Assembly (NCBI GenBank): GCA_031216915.1
Contig: CM062289.1
Location: 442,627,587 to 442,691,586, forward strand
From: Pictodentalium vernedei
Lineage: Eukaryota; Mollusca; Scaphopoda; Dentaliida; Dentaliidae
Direction: 5' to 3'
Length of the DNA: 64,000 nucleotides
Below are positions 43,526 to 54,533 of this stretch, one piece after another (position 1 is the first letter of the stretch; every line of letters begins with the position of its first letter). The notes beneath the pieces are model-generated. The model had not been told where the DNA came from and made no database searches. It worked only from the letters and a program-made list of their open reading frames with translations. Both the position numbers and the translations under genes were made by a program.

Positions 43526-44109
43526 AATTTATCATATGACTCGTCCGTTTTGTTCACTTTAAAACATTTGATATTTTGTATTCATATTAATCAGTGATAA
43601 ATAAAGCCTTCCGTCAATTTCATTGGTCAGTCTCAAAACTGGACAATCTGATTGGCTGAACAAAATACAACTGGGTCACATTTTCAGAATTTGCATAATT
43701 AGAGTTGAGAGCTTTCATTGGTCAATTTCAAAACTAGACAATTTGATTGGCTAAAAAAAATATAACTGGGTGACATTTGCATAATTTCAGTAGGGAGAAT
43801 TTACGTTATCTGTCCTATTTAGGGTGGGTTATATTGTATTAATCTTTTACCTACAAGAAAAAAGCCATTCATTTTCTTTTATATTTTCACTTTTTGCTTC
43901 CAAAACATAGTTTATGACTCCTTATTGGAACAAGCTCGACGAGCTCGTTCCAATGAGGGGTCATAACCTATGTTTTGGAAGTAAAAATGAAAAATTTTAG
44001 TTATAGGAGGATATTGTTTCCAAGTGCCGTCTGCAACTCAAGTTACATGAAGGGTTAAAAAGTCATACTGAGTGGCTAATTTGTGTGTGTGTGTGTCATA
44101 TGATAAATA
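43526..44109. mobile_element. Element AA with nested D2 core, copy 2
   Basis: Same orientation and structure as 26355-26937: ATTTATCATATGAC and GTCATATGATAAATA ends, paired ATTGG-containing units, and the embedded D2 core TTATGACTCCTTATTGGAAC with its inverse. Conserved across about 580 bp. Confidence 0.75.
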
Positions 44110-44171
44110 GAATATGAAATGAGTGTTTTTCTCATATAATATTTATGAAACTCGTCCGAATTTTCCAATTG

Positions 44172-44394
44172 GGCTCTTTGAATGTACCGAACAGACAAAT
44201 TCTTCTAAAGACTTCTTGGGGTTTAACTTCCACGTTCTTGGCCTTTTACTTTTAAAAACAATAGTTTTTTCTTCAAATTTTTTTCAATGTCTAAAACGGG
44301 GTAAAAAATTACTGATTCTTCGACCACGAAAAATACTAATCGATTTCTGCTTGACCGATCGACAATCGATTAATTGATTAATCGTGACAGCCGT
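44172..44394. mobile_element. Right half of hAT MITE F
   Basis: Begins within F (TTTGAATGTACCGAACAGAC) and runs to the F terminus, ATTAATCGTGACAGCC. The left half is missing. The breakpoint follows the AA-associated hairpin arm directly. Confidence 0.8.
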
Positions 44395-44751
44395 TGTATA
44401 TACACAGAATTATGTGAGTGGTTTCAGTCCAAGCTTACAAATAGTACTTTGAATTTATATACAGAAAAAAGAATTTATTTTCTTTTGATCAAATGCAACT
44501 TGTTATGTAAACAAACATCCACCTATCTACGTAGCGACTGTCTCAACCAATGATATCATTTATTGGAATCCTCTCATCATCATATCCAACAAATGATGCC
44601 AGTAAGACTAAAGAAGAAGATTTAATGGTTTCGCGCGACGAAGGCGCGCAGGGACGGTATGGGGCAAACCCCTTTCGACCCTCAGCAATAACTGTATTTA
44701 AATTCTTTCGTTCATGTCCAGGCACGGCAAAGGAGGAAGAAGTTGAGGTGT

Positions 44752-45530
44752 TCAGCGGCGTCTATGTCTCCGGCGATTCTTCTTGGGAGGAGGTGGCCGT
44801 AATGGAGACATCATTGTCGGAGGTGTAGTTGGTGTTGGAGGACTAGGGGACTGGCTTGGAATGAATGGCCTAGTCCTTGCAGCTGATGGTGGTGTAGTGG
44901 CTACCTTTGGTGGATTTGTTTGTAGATAGCAGTTGCTGAGTAATCGTGTATTTAATTTTAGTTGTTCGAGGTTGTTCTTGTAGATGTCCATGGTGCTCAT
45001 GTATGGTAAGTGTCCCATCAGGAAATCTCGATGTCCGTCGTCCCTGAACTTCATTCCCAGGAGAGCTTCCACGGATTCCGCGGTGCTCACCTCCCAATTG
45101 GAGATCTGGTTGGAAGAAGCTGGAGAAGCAAGGGCGGGTTCGGCGACAGGTGCGATGTCCGACTCAACCTCCTGCTCCACAAACAGTCCTTCCTCCTCCA
45201 TCTCCTCGTCCGAAGAAGAGTGTGATGGGCTGGAACCTGGCGAACAAGCGTCCTCCAGACCATCCACCGGAGTGGAAGGCGCTGAGCTGGACTTGGAACG
45301 GTCAGGGGTAGCAGGCATCGAGTTTTCCTCGCCCTTGTTAGCCTCCTTCGCTTCCTTTTAACTCATCTTCTTTTCCACGAACTCCGTCAGTTGGGTGCAT
45401 CGCGTCGTCTGGCGAAGGTCCCTTCTTTCTCTTTCTTTTCTTCTTGATCTCAGCTGCTTCTGTGGGTGGCTTCTCATCATCCAGCAAGTCCGTGTCACTT
45501 GTGCCATTACAGTACATCCTGCTTTTCTAC
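44752..45530 (-). pseudogene. Unrecognised degenerate ORF, acidic then proline-rich
   Basis: Minus-strand frame 44752-45318 encodes 188 residues. Residues 1-60 are Ser/Glu-rich and acidic (SDEEMEEEGLFVEQEVESD). Residues 75-130 look folded (AESVEALLGMKFRDD, YMSTMDIYKNNLEQLKLNTR). Residues 135-180 are Pro/Thr-rich, and the end is basic (KKNRRRHRRR). The same frame upstream has a TAA just before KEAKEANKGEEN. Another frame gives DLLDDEKPPTEAAEIKKKRK, so a frameshift and a stop separate plausible coding pieces. This could be a broken nuclear protein gene, a transposon ORF1 or a terminal exon. No family recognised. Confidence 0.4.
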
Positions 45531-45597
45531 CATCAACAACACCTTGTGTTTAACATTCTTTTTTCAAACTCTGAGAGTTGAAGACTACATATTAAGC

Positions 45598-46122
45598 ACA
45601 CTGCAAAAAATATAGGTTCTCTTTAGAACCCAAAGTGGTTCTAATCTTGTCCCTGAGATGGAACCAGTTCTGTTTAAACGGTATTTATTTCAAATCAAAT
45701 AAATTTATAAAGATTAACATTGAATATTAACAAAATTAAACATAAATTGAGGGGGGGGGGGGGGGGTTCAGCCGTAATTTTAGAGCTTACACGAGGTTGT
45801 CTCAAATCATTATTAAGCAAAGGAGATATGAACAGTTGGCATATCGAACCAGTTTTGGTTCTATACAGAACCAAAACTGGTTCGGTATGCCAACTGTTCA
45901 TATCTCCTTTGTTTCAAAATGTTTGGCGACAGAATTGAATTAGTTCCAAGTTTAGTGCTGAATCTACTTCAGTTCATGTAATATTCTTTTAAAATTGAAT
46001 GCTAATCTTGGTAAATTTATTTGATTTGAAATAAATACTGTTTAAACAGAGCTGGTTCCATCTCAGGGACAAGATTAGAACCAGTTTTGGTTCTAAAGAG
46101 AACCTATATTTTTTGCAGTGTA
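45598..46122. mobile_element. Element W, complete foldback with ~120-bp TIRs
   Basis: Outer arms CACTGCAAAAAATATAGG...TCTGTTTAAAC and their inverse, including TGTCCCTGAGATGGAACCAG and TTTATTTCAAATCAAATAAA. The centre is a near-perfect hairpin (45822-45912) with GATATGAACAGTTGGCATA arms around GGTTCTATACAGAACC. A poly-G run (45751-45766) lies inside the left half. The target duplication is not clear. A single arm is present at 17932. Confidence 0.8.
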
Positions 46123-47202
46123 GAAGCTTTTGATCTCTTGATTCATGTCGTGATTTGCATTATGGGAACAAATTTCTACATGGAATTGGGGTAATTTACA
46201 AATGTTATAATAAAAGTGATAAAAAGTAATATTTATTACTTTGTAATTGGAACATAATATAATAAGAAACAAAATCAAAAGTAATAGTAATATAATATAT
46301 TATTTTTGAAAGTAATACACCCCAGCTCTGGTTCGAAGTGCACACCACTTCATATCAGAATATCAAAATTAGGAAAAGCTTATTTAAATTTGATAAAAAG
46401 AATAATTGAGTTTCATTTGGAAGGTAAACACAGAGAAACAAGATTTGTAAGAATATTAAGCTATACATTTAGTTTGAATGATCTGGTTTGATTGGGGTTT
46501 TGCATCGCTTTCAACAACTATGGCTATATGATGCCTATATCACGACGTTGTTAGTTTCCAAGATGAAGGTAGAATTATTCAAGCAGATCCACTGGATGAC
46601 CTGAGGAATTCACCAATCTCTGGAGAAACTAGCAAGCTCATCCACACAGACACCCCAATATAAGGATAAAACAAATTTCGTAGAATTTGCTGCATCAATA
46701 AAGTATTAAAATGTCTGAACAGCTATTTTATCGCTGCTGTGCGTTAATAATTTGGTTATCAAATGTGGACCTATTATACCTGGGTACACATGGGCTTCAA
46801 CCTATACAGTAATGTGTCTTTGTGCACTGATGTGAATCTGGTGAGCTTGAAAAAAATGCATCTGATAGAGTAAATGGAAATATGTTTGGATATATAAAAA
46901 CATGCATTGAATCAGTTTGCATTACGCGTTTTGAGTTGGTGTTCGAGTGCCAAAGTTTTGTATAGAAAATGTATGTGAAGGGGGTGGGTCTCCCCAGATG
47001 TCATGGAATAAATATGCACGAAAGGGTGGGTGGGTAAAAGGGTGGGTAAAAAAATGTTCACATATGTTCAATCATCCTCCCTCCTCTTCGACGGTTGTAA
47101 TAGTTCACTGCCTACTTTAACACTCACGCTGCCGAAAAACGACTATTGTCACCTATTTTATGACAATTATCTGTATGTTCTGGTAAGCGCAGATCACACC
47201 TA
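46123..47202. other. No gene recognised
   Basis: AT-rich sequence with ATA-rich stretches at 46215-46310. No supported frame. Confidence 0.35.
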
Positions 47203-47270
47203 CCATCTGATTAATTGTTGGACAGGGCTCAGAGAGCTCAGAGAGCCCTTTCCAACAATTAATCAGATGA
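47203..47270. repeat. Hairpin with GGGCTCAGAGAG loop
   Basis: CATCTGATTAATTGTTGGAC is inverted as TTCCAACAATTAATCAGATG around CAGGGCTCAGAGAGCTCA. Confidence 0.8.
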
Positions 47271-47642
47271 TAGAGTTTGAAGTATGGCATAAATTTTATT
47301 AAACTCACTCACATGCAGGCGCACATGGAGGTCCTCCATATATGGACAAAGTGGGCGTGGCAGTAAAAAGGTTAAAGTTCACAAATATTATATGGAAAAA
47401 ATGTTATGAAAAAATATGCAGGAAAGTGTGGGTGGGTCAAAAAATCTGAAAATAAAAATGTCCACCTATGTTCACGCATTTCTTTTTCCGCTGCTATATT
47501 TAACAAATATCCCCACCAGGCATGGAACATGATTACATATGGAGCCAAAAATGTGTACTCGTCTCGACGTTAACTCTTAACCTTCCAAGTATTTTAAAAA
47601 CATTTTTCAACAAATCTAGTCATGGCCGTTGCAAAGCAGCTA

Positions 47643-47882
47643 CAGTACGTGGAGAGTGGATTGTAACGAAATCACCCTGGGAGTGGAGTTATCACCCGAA
47701 GTATCACTTTCAAATTCCTTACATGTGGACAAAGAAAACAAGCAATGTTTCAACCAATGGACCTCCGGGTATTACCCGGAGGTCCATTGGCTGGAACTTT
47801 GCTTGTACTTATTATGCTTTGCAACAAATCTGTAATTATTGCTCGGGTGGAAACTCCACTCTGCGGGTGAGTTAACGTACTG
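47643..47882. mobile_element. Foldback MITE C, copy 3
   Basis: CAGTACGTGGAGAGTGGATT at the left, ACGTACTG at the right, TA on both sides, centre CTCCGGGTATTACCCGGAG. The right arm has a short deletion near its end. Confidence 0.85.
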
Positions 47883-48711
47883 TATGACTAGATGTAATGA
47901 TAAATTCATGAAAATTTGAATCAAGAAATCGTTGGTCAAAACCTCTATACAATTTGCAGGAGAAAACATTTGGTAAAATGTGCTCAAATGTTATTTATTT
48001 TAATGACAAGGGATTTTCTGACTTGGCAGGAATATCCGTCAGCAGCATGCAGGAAGTTAAAGGCCATAAACGAGACGAATCATTCATGGGAATGTTCGAT
48101 CACACCACAAGCGTAAAAGGTCTGACCAGCCCATACCTGCTTATTTCAAATTAGATTGCAATTGTAGGAACCCAAAAGAGAAATGTAAGTTTCAGGTGAC
48201 TGCATTTGGTCCGGAAGGGACCCCACGACGACTTGATTTCTGGTGGTTGAGTTGTAAAAAAGTAAATTGATTAATTAGGGGGAGTTAAGAATTCTAATTA
48301 CCACTTGATCTCAAATTCATTAAACGCAGCCTAAATGGGTCGATAAACAATCAACAATTCCTTTAAGGTGAAGAATCACTTTGCTGGAATCAATGCGCTG
48401 TTTGGCAAAAATAGTCTCAAATAACGAAAAAAGTTTAAAAGGTTTGAAAAAGGATTTACCGTCTCCCCGGTCTTTGTCAACGATCGTTATTTATGTAGCA
48501 ATACAACTGAGTTCGTCTAGGTCTACTTTCCTAATGTTATTGAACGAACGTGATTTACGGCTTTCAAACGTTGGATCTGGCAAATCTCACCTCATCAACT
48601 CGACGGAATACTACAACACAGATCAGCAGACTGTTGCAATAATCTGTATGTATCACTTCTCAGTCTCAATGACAGCTACTATCATTTTCAAACCCTAGAG
48701 GGGGTGGGGGT
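47883..48711. other. No gene recognised
   Basis: Two overlapping 66-aa frames at 47916-48154 and a 105-aa frame at 48381-48698 have no identifiable motifs. Confidence 0.35.
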
Positions 48712-48712
48712 T

Positions 48713-49068
48713 GGGGCGGTGGCTCAGTGGTAGACTGTTGGACCTCTATGCTAGAGGTCCCGAGTTCGACCCCCCGACAAGGGCGACCCGCTTTGTGCCC
48801 TTGGGCAAGGCACTTTATCCATGATGCCTACACGGGAGCACGATGACACAGTGTTCTAAGGTGTACTGCACGTCATTGGTGCATATGTCTTCAACCGCTG
48901 TAAACCTGCTTGAGCGGAGCTTGAAAAGGGTTAGAATGTTGAGGAGTTGATAGCAGCTCGTCGATGCTCGGTGGTTCTCTCCGGGTACTCTGGCTTCCTC
49001 CACCCGTAAAACTGTCACGGTCACGATTAGCCAGTGTGCATAAGTATGTGACCTTAAGCACCAATAAA
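48713..49068 (+). mobile_element. tRNA-headed SINE, second head variant
   Basis: The head GGGGCGGTGGCTCAGTGGTA (A box) ... CCCGAGTTCGACCCCC (B box) differs from the heads at 15729 and 62369 in its middle (CTGTTGGACCTCTATGCTAG). It then joins the common body (TTGGGCAAGGCACTTTATCC, GATGCTCGGTGGTTCTCTCC) and type-1 tail (CCAGTGTGCATAAGTATGTG, CACCAATAAATATG). No clear target duplication. More diverged than the copies at 15361 and 62357. Confidence 0.85.
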
Positions 49069-49985
49069 TATGTATATATGTAAGCCCTTGCAGGTAAGTA
49101 CATTTTTAAAATAAGAAAACTAAGATCACGTCGATAAAGTCAACTGACAATTAAAACTATGCTATATATGATATGTGAAGGAAGCTTATTGACAAGTCTA
49201 TCGTGAAAACTACTTAATTAGACACGCGGTTTGCAAACGCTTAATTAGCTGTGTCCATAATTGCCAATGATGCTCCAACACCTTTCAGTAAACTACCATC
49301 AACAATCCATAAACATAAGGAAGTCTCAGAAACTTTTCATACACTGCCACCTGCTCCATCGTCACTCTCATTCGGGGTCCAAATTAGGAATGTCGACTCG
49401 ATTCAAGAGTGGAGACACTGAAAAGCCAAAGCATCGCGCATAATTCTCATAATAATAGGAGTATTTCGGTAGAGTCACCAGTTTATATTTAAAACAAGTT
49501 CGTAAATTTGGTGTCCCGAGCTAATTTACTGGACGAGTTTTTGTATATGCCACTATCAGCTAGGGACGGCTTGACGATTTTATTTATTGCTCGATATAAA
49601 AGCCAATAAAGGATGTCTGCATGGAGCAAGAATAAAAAATAGCGCGAAAATGCCAATCTTGGGCACGTCCTTGGCAATAGGCAGTGATATTCTGATGGGT
49701 TGCAAAATTCTTTCTCGGTTGGTTCGACATACTACAAAAAGTATTGTACGGCATGTCTCGTTGACTTTGATGGCAAAATTGTGGTTCGCGCGAAAGAATA
49801 CTCCACGCACCGGAGGCGCGTGATCTATGCTTCCTGGAGGACCGACATTTGGGCACAGTCAACTCCAAGCGCAAAAAAATAAAATATATTCTCTATTGTA
49901 CAAGAAATTTCACTGGCATGAAAAGTGTGTCTCCCTTAGGAGTTCACATGAGTTGGAATATATAAATATGTGCAGATGATAAATG
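49069..49985. other. No gene recognised
   Basis: Overlapping 70-96 residue frames on both strands at 49580-49874 are mutually exclusive and have no recognised domain. Confidence 0.35.
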
Positions 49986-50538
49986 CACAGAACGACACAC
50001 TTGTGTAAATGGGTTAATCGATATGGCACGAGTGCCAGCGCGGAAGGACAGAACGAGAGGCCAGAGGCCTCGAGTTTTATCCTTCCGCGATGGCACAAGT
50101 GTCATATCGATTAACGGATTCACACGCGTGTGTCATTCTGTGTTTATTACACGCCTTTACGTCTATAAAACAATTATTAGAAGGACACTCGGCAATTCAT
50201 TTGACAACTATTAACACAGACAACTCATTTTATCGCCAACCAAATCTGCGAGGGGAACCTGTGTTAATATTTCGTCCCCTGAGTTGCAATGTGTTCTATG
50301 TGCCTACTGGCACATAGAACACATTGGAACTCAGGAGACGATTTTTAGCTATCGCTAGCGATTCAAATTGTAATTGCGTTGCACGATTTGTAGAAAATTC
50401 CAGTGTAATTTCGCTTCTATTTAAAAATAGTCCGTCAACGATTTCCGTTCCGCACATATGTGCGGAACAGATTTTTATTTTCCACACGGTTTAGTGTTGC
50501 TGTAGATGGGGATTTCATAGAATAGGCGTGTAATAAAG
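49986..50538 (+). mobile_element. Three-hairpin element B, best copy
   Basis: All three hairpins are clear: 49990-50145 (GGTTAATCGATATGGCAC to GTGTCATATCGATTAA, loop AGGCCAGAGGCCT), 50275-50338 (CTATGTGCCTACTGGCACAT), 50445-50475 (TCCGCACATATGTGCGGA). TTTATTACACGCC at 50145 and GGCGTGTAATAAA at 50526 form inverted termini for the second and third hairpins. Confidence 0.82.
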
Positions 50539-51278
50539 TAGGTTTCTCTTTCACTCTTCTCACAAAGCTCTGTTCCATGGAATAGGAAAATAACCCATCA
50601 TATTTTGCCTGACAGAGCAGCTCTTCGCTGTCTGTCACTGAAAGTGTACTTGGTTTTATTTATATTTAAGAATTAAACACCAAGAGTTTGCCTGGAATCT
50701 TCAGATATCTGTCTTCCTTGATAAATAAGTCAGTCTCGGCCGATATACCACCGAACTCGGCGGATACATATTTTAGTTCGGCTGGTGCAAGTTGCCTGGG
50801 CAATTATCGCGCGTGATTCTTCTTTTACCAGGCATCTCCATAAAGCATGAGCGTTCACCATGCCAACGAAATTGTTCACTCTTCATTTGCTGCTTCTTTG
50901 ATTACATTTTAAAGCGGTAAATTTTAACTAACACCTCGCATTAAACTAATATGCATACAGATTTTAGATGTAGTAACGCATTTCGTCCTGTAACCAAATC
51001 CATATGCAGCGATAGGTGAAGCAGAAACAGCACACAAAACCTCTTCACTGAGAAGTGTTTCCATTTTTAACTCAATGACAGTGCCGAACTCTGGCACACT
51101 TCCTCTTTTTTATAAACAATAATTTATTTCACTTAAATGAAATAGGCTTCGGCGAACAGGCAAGGCCTATATCAACGCCTCACTTTCTCGTTTGCATTCA
51201 GAAATTATCTGACTATTAAACTCATCACCCAACAGCACAGAATCGCCAATAGCGTTAATACATACGGCAGCACGAATT
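50539..51278. other. No gene recognised
   Basis: No coding frame or repeat identified. Confidence 0.35.
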
Positions 51279-51671
51279 TATCTGTTTATTCATTAGGGTT
51301 TAACGAAACTTTAACAGCCAAGGCCATATCGTGTCGGTGACAGTTTTACGAGTGGAGGACGCCGGAGTACCCGGAGAGAACCACCGAGCAACGACGAGCA
51401 ACTGCCAGCTCCCCAACATCGTAACTCCGCACTGCTGCACAGGCAGGGTTAGATTGGTTGAAGACATGCGCACCATCGTCGTGTAGTACGCCTTCGTTCA
51501 CGGCGTCATCGTGCCCACATGTGGGCAATCGGGGTTAAGTGTCTAGCCCAAGGACACAACGCGGGAGTCCGAATCGATCGCTCAGACGGTCAACCATCCA
51601 AGGACTAACCGGGCTCGACGTTGCTTAACTTCGTTGATCTGACGAGAACCAGTTACCGCAATGCGTCTCCA
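51279..51671 (-). mobile_element. 5S-rRNA-headed SINE, complete
   Basis: Minus strand. The head GGTTCTCGTCAGATCAACG, AAGTTAAGCAACGTCGAGCC and CTTGGATGGTTGACCG closely follows 5S rRNA through the A-box and C-box regions. The common body and type-2 tail (GACACGATATGGCCTTGGC, TTTCGTTAAACCCTAATG) follow. It is flanked by GGCAGCACGAAT (51267-51278) and GGCAGTATGAAT (51672-51683), 10 of 12 identical. No internal hairpin, so it shows the ancestral layout for the rearranged copy at 38462. Confidence 0.9.
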
Positions 51672-51867
51672 GGCAGTATGAATAAGGAAGGGTATGGCCA
51701 AACTTAATCTGATCGGATTGCCAGGTCTTTAGCTTGTGTTTCCGTGTAAGTATCGCAACTGGATAAAATACAGACCTGTTGGAAAGCTGCGTGCCTCGTG
51801 TTCATAATATCACCACTTGAATGGCGCTATGTTTGAATTTAAAATTTACACATCTAATAAATAATGT

Positions 51868-52116
51868 TTAACCCTTTACCCAACAAATCGACCGCATCCG
51901 CCCGCGTAATATGCAAATTCAGCAGTTGAAAAAATATTATTTTTCAAAAAATGTCAACAAAACCATATCATGTGACCCCTCTTTGGAACGAGCTCGTCGA
52001 GCTCGTTCCAACGACGGGTCACATGATATGGTTTTGTTGAATTTTTTTGAAAAATTTGAAAAAATGATATTTAAAATAATAAATTTTGATATCGTCCGCG
52101 TTGGGTAAAGGGTTAA
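51868..52116. mobile_element. D1 piggyBac-type MITE, intact ends
   Basis: TTAA, CCCTTTACCCAACAAATCG, the core CATATCATGTGACCCCTC inverted around GAGCTCGTCGAGCTC, CGCGTTGGGTAAAGGG, TTAA. Close in length and sequence to 35227-35475. Confidence 0.9.
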
Positions 52117-52377
52117 ACTAAAAAAAGCTTGAAGTCGGATCCACAAAAAGTATTTATTACACATCTATTAAACTTTAAACCCTTGTATTCAACGGAATCG
52201 CCGCTATGATATAAATGATTCTGTATTCAACGGGTGATATACAAGCCGGAACTTTTTACCCCACCGTTTGTTTACGCTTTGAAAAGTTTCCAAATTTTGT
52301 TATACAATCATCGACCGTTTGTCGCATAGTGTGAAAATGAAAACCTCCAAAGCAAAATAAAGTCTGTTCACAAAAAA

Positions 52378-52830
52378 TTAGTTAGCCAAAAATGAGATAA
52401 TATTTTTAAAAAACACAATCATTTCCAACCAGAACATTAACCCAGTCCCGTGGCCGTCTCGTTTTGTGGATCCCATTATATCTAAATTGTTCAACTTTAT
52501 TTCGGTAAATCTTCGTACATCTTGAGAGGCTTCGAACTTCTTTAAAAATGTTTCTCTCAGCTGTGTTGCAAATCTGCACAAATTTGTACTTATATTTTTA
52601 CTAACAGTAATAGCCACCAAATGGTTAGGCGTGAATGGGCACCAGCCGAAGAGAAACAGCGATACGAATTTCAACAAACACTGGTTCCGAAACGATTGTT
52701 TTGATTTTTTATCGATCCATTTGATCAGTACAGCTTCGGTCAAAACAAACTCTTGGCCTTTGGGTTTAAACATCGGAATTAATATTTGTTTATTTAAATG
52801 AATCTTAATGTATGGGTTGTGTAATAAACA
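52378..52830 (-). other. Open frame of unknown status
   Basis: The minus-strand frame runs from 52953 to 52378 (191 codons), but its first 40 residues lie in the hairpin at 52831-52966. The residues from about 60 on (FKPKGQEFVLTEAVLIKWID, then FGWCPFTPNHLVAITVSKN) do not look low-complexity. They could be a fragment of a host exon or a transposon protein. I do not recognise a family and see no splice or promoter evidence. Confidence 0.25.
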
Positions 52831-52966
52831 CAGAACGCGATGTGTGTTTGAATCGGTGGGTGTTTTACATAACTCGTTGGAATGGATTTCGCTCGAGGCA
52901 ATATGACTACGCCATTCCAACTCGTTATGTAAAACACTCACCGATTCAAACACACATCGCGTTCTG
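52831..52966. repeat. Palindrome with B-like terminus
   Basis: CAGAACGCGATGTGTGTTTG is inverted at the right end. The inner arms GTTTTACATAACTCGTTGGA and inverse surround TTTCGCTCGAGGCAATATGA. GTGTAATAAACACAGAAC at the left recalls element B, so this may be a distinct hairpin sharing B-type ends. Confidence 0.8.
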
Positions 52967-53696
52967 TCTATTTATGTAATAATATCTATGTATTCCAAAT
53001 GGAAATAAATATTGTTTAATCCTTTGAAACTTTAATTATCCTGACGTTCAAACGTCACAGAAATTCAGTTTCTTCAACGTTTTTTCGAAATGCGACGTCA
53101 AACATCGGAAAATACAACTAATTTAATCATTTGCCCCGCCTCTGCGTTTGATTGGTTGAAAGCATACACGGTGAAAGTCGTCAAAATCGTATAAACCAAA
53201 TCACGTCATAATTTGGAATGTCTCTACACGTTCGCACATCCGATCCAACTTTGAAGACTCTGGAAGCCCCGCCCACTCAATCCAATTGTCACCGTGAGGG
53301 CGTGACGGCAGACTGATAGATGGATAACAAGCTTGTAAACAAAGAACAATGATCGATTATTCATCGCCTCCAGTCAGCGAGAATATAATGATAATTTCTC
53401 GGGAACAATTGAATTTAATAAAATATACCGAAGCGGGAGACGAATAAAAGATCATACACCCAAACATGATTTTGGGGGAACTTAAAAAAATGTTTTTCCT
53501 GATATTGTTACGTGAATATGCTAAATAGCTGCCGTCTGCGATCGAAAATCAAAACATCAAACAATTTGACAATGATTGACATGACCTGTTTGTGGCACAC
53601 TTTCCTGAGTTTGACTGTTGTCTTTTGCCAAAATTAAAAGTTTTTCATTCACGTACACATAGTTTTTCTATTTTAATATTACAGCCGGATTAAATT
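52967..53696. other. No gene recognised
   Basis: No coding frame or repeat identified. Confidence 0.35.
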
Positions 53697-53865
53697 ATGG
53701 GAAATAACTGTTGTTTACTTCCGGTTTATGCGATATAAACCGAAAATTTTCAGCACAAGCTTAATCATAACTCACTACGCGAGTTATGAAGCTTGAGCTG
53801 AAAATTTTCGGTTTATATCGCATAAACCCAAGGAAAACAACAGTTATTTCTTAAATAACAATGTA
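53697..53865. repeat. Long palindrome with GATATAAACCGAAAATTTTC arms
   Basis: GGAAATAACTGTTGTTT at the left pairs with AACAACAGTTATTTC at the right. The inner arms TATGCGATATAAACCG...TTTTCAGC are almost identical. The loop is TCATAACTCACTACGCGAG. Confidence 0.85.
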
Positions 53866-53902
53866 TTTTTCACATTACTGATTATCTAGTTCAGGACTAG
53901 AT

Positions 53903-54128
53903 AGTTTTTGACGATCTGAATTTTTTATTCAAAACTTCTTTTACTACAAATTATTGGAGAGTGCCCAGAGACACTCTCCAATAATTTGTAATAAAACAAA
54001 TTTATATAAACAAATTATTATTTGTGTTTGACTGAATATGAAATATAAGCAATGAAAATGTTGGCTTTTGCTCTGGTATCCTCATTTTTTGAAAGCCCTG
54101 ATAGTGGCTTCTAGCACTCAACCAGTTA
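53903..54128. repeat. Repeat G, uninterrupted copy
   Basis: Contains a hairpin ACAAATTATTGGAGAGTG with inverse ACACTCTCCAATAATTTGTA (loop CCCAGAG), then TAAAACAAATTTATATAAAC, GAAAGCCCTGATAGTGGCTTC and CTCAACCAGTTAA. Shared with 54534-55316. Confidence 0.8.
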
Positions 54129-54533
54129 AGAAGTCTTGACAGCAGGATTATATTAGTATTTTAAGCTGCGATAATATTTGGCCCAACGGTTGTCAACGAG
54201 CACTATTCGAGAGGAAACAGGAATTGAGGTTAATTTTTTTTAAAAATCGAAAAATAATAACAAAACAAATGACCACAAAGTATCAAGGCGCTGTTAGATT
54301 TAGTACGTCATAAGACGTACAAATGTATCAAGGGGTTAAACTAATTAATAAACGGATTGTAGCTTGTTTGATTCCATATCTGCCTAGATATCAGCCCCGC
54401 TAACATTATCAGCCTTAAACCCTCGGTCTCATATCAAGGCTGATATAAAAGAAATAAATAAAAACATTTTATTCTTTTTTTTTTGTATCGCGCTGTCTCA
54501 AAGATTGACAAACCAATTAACTGGTCAAGGGTT
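54129..54533. other. No gene recognised
   Basis: AT-rich DNA between two copies of repeat G. Confidence 0.3.
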
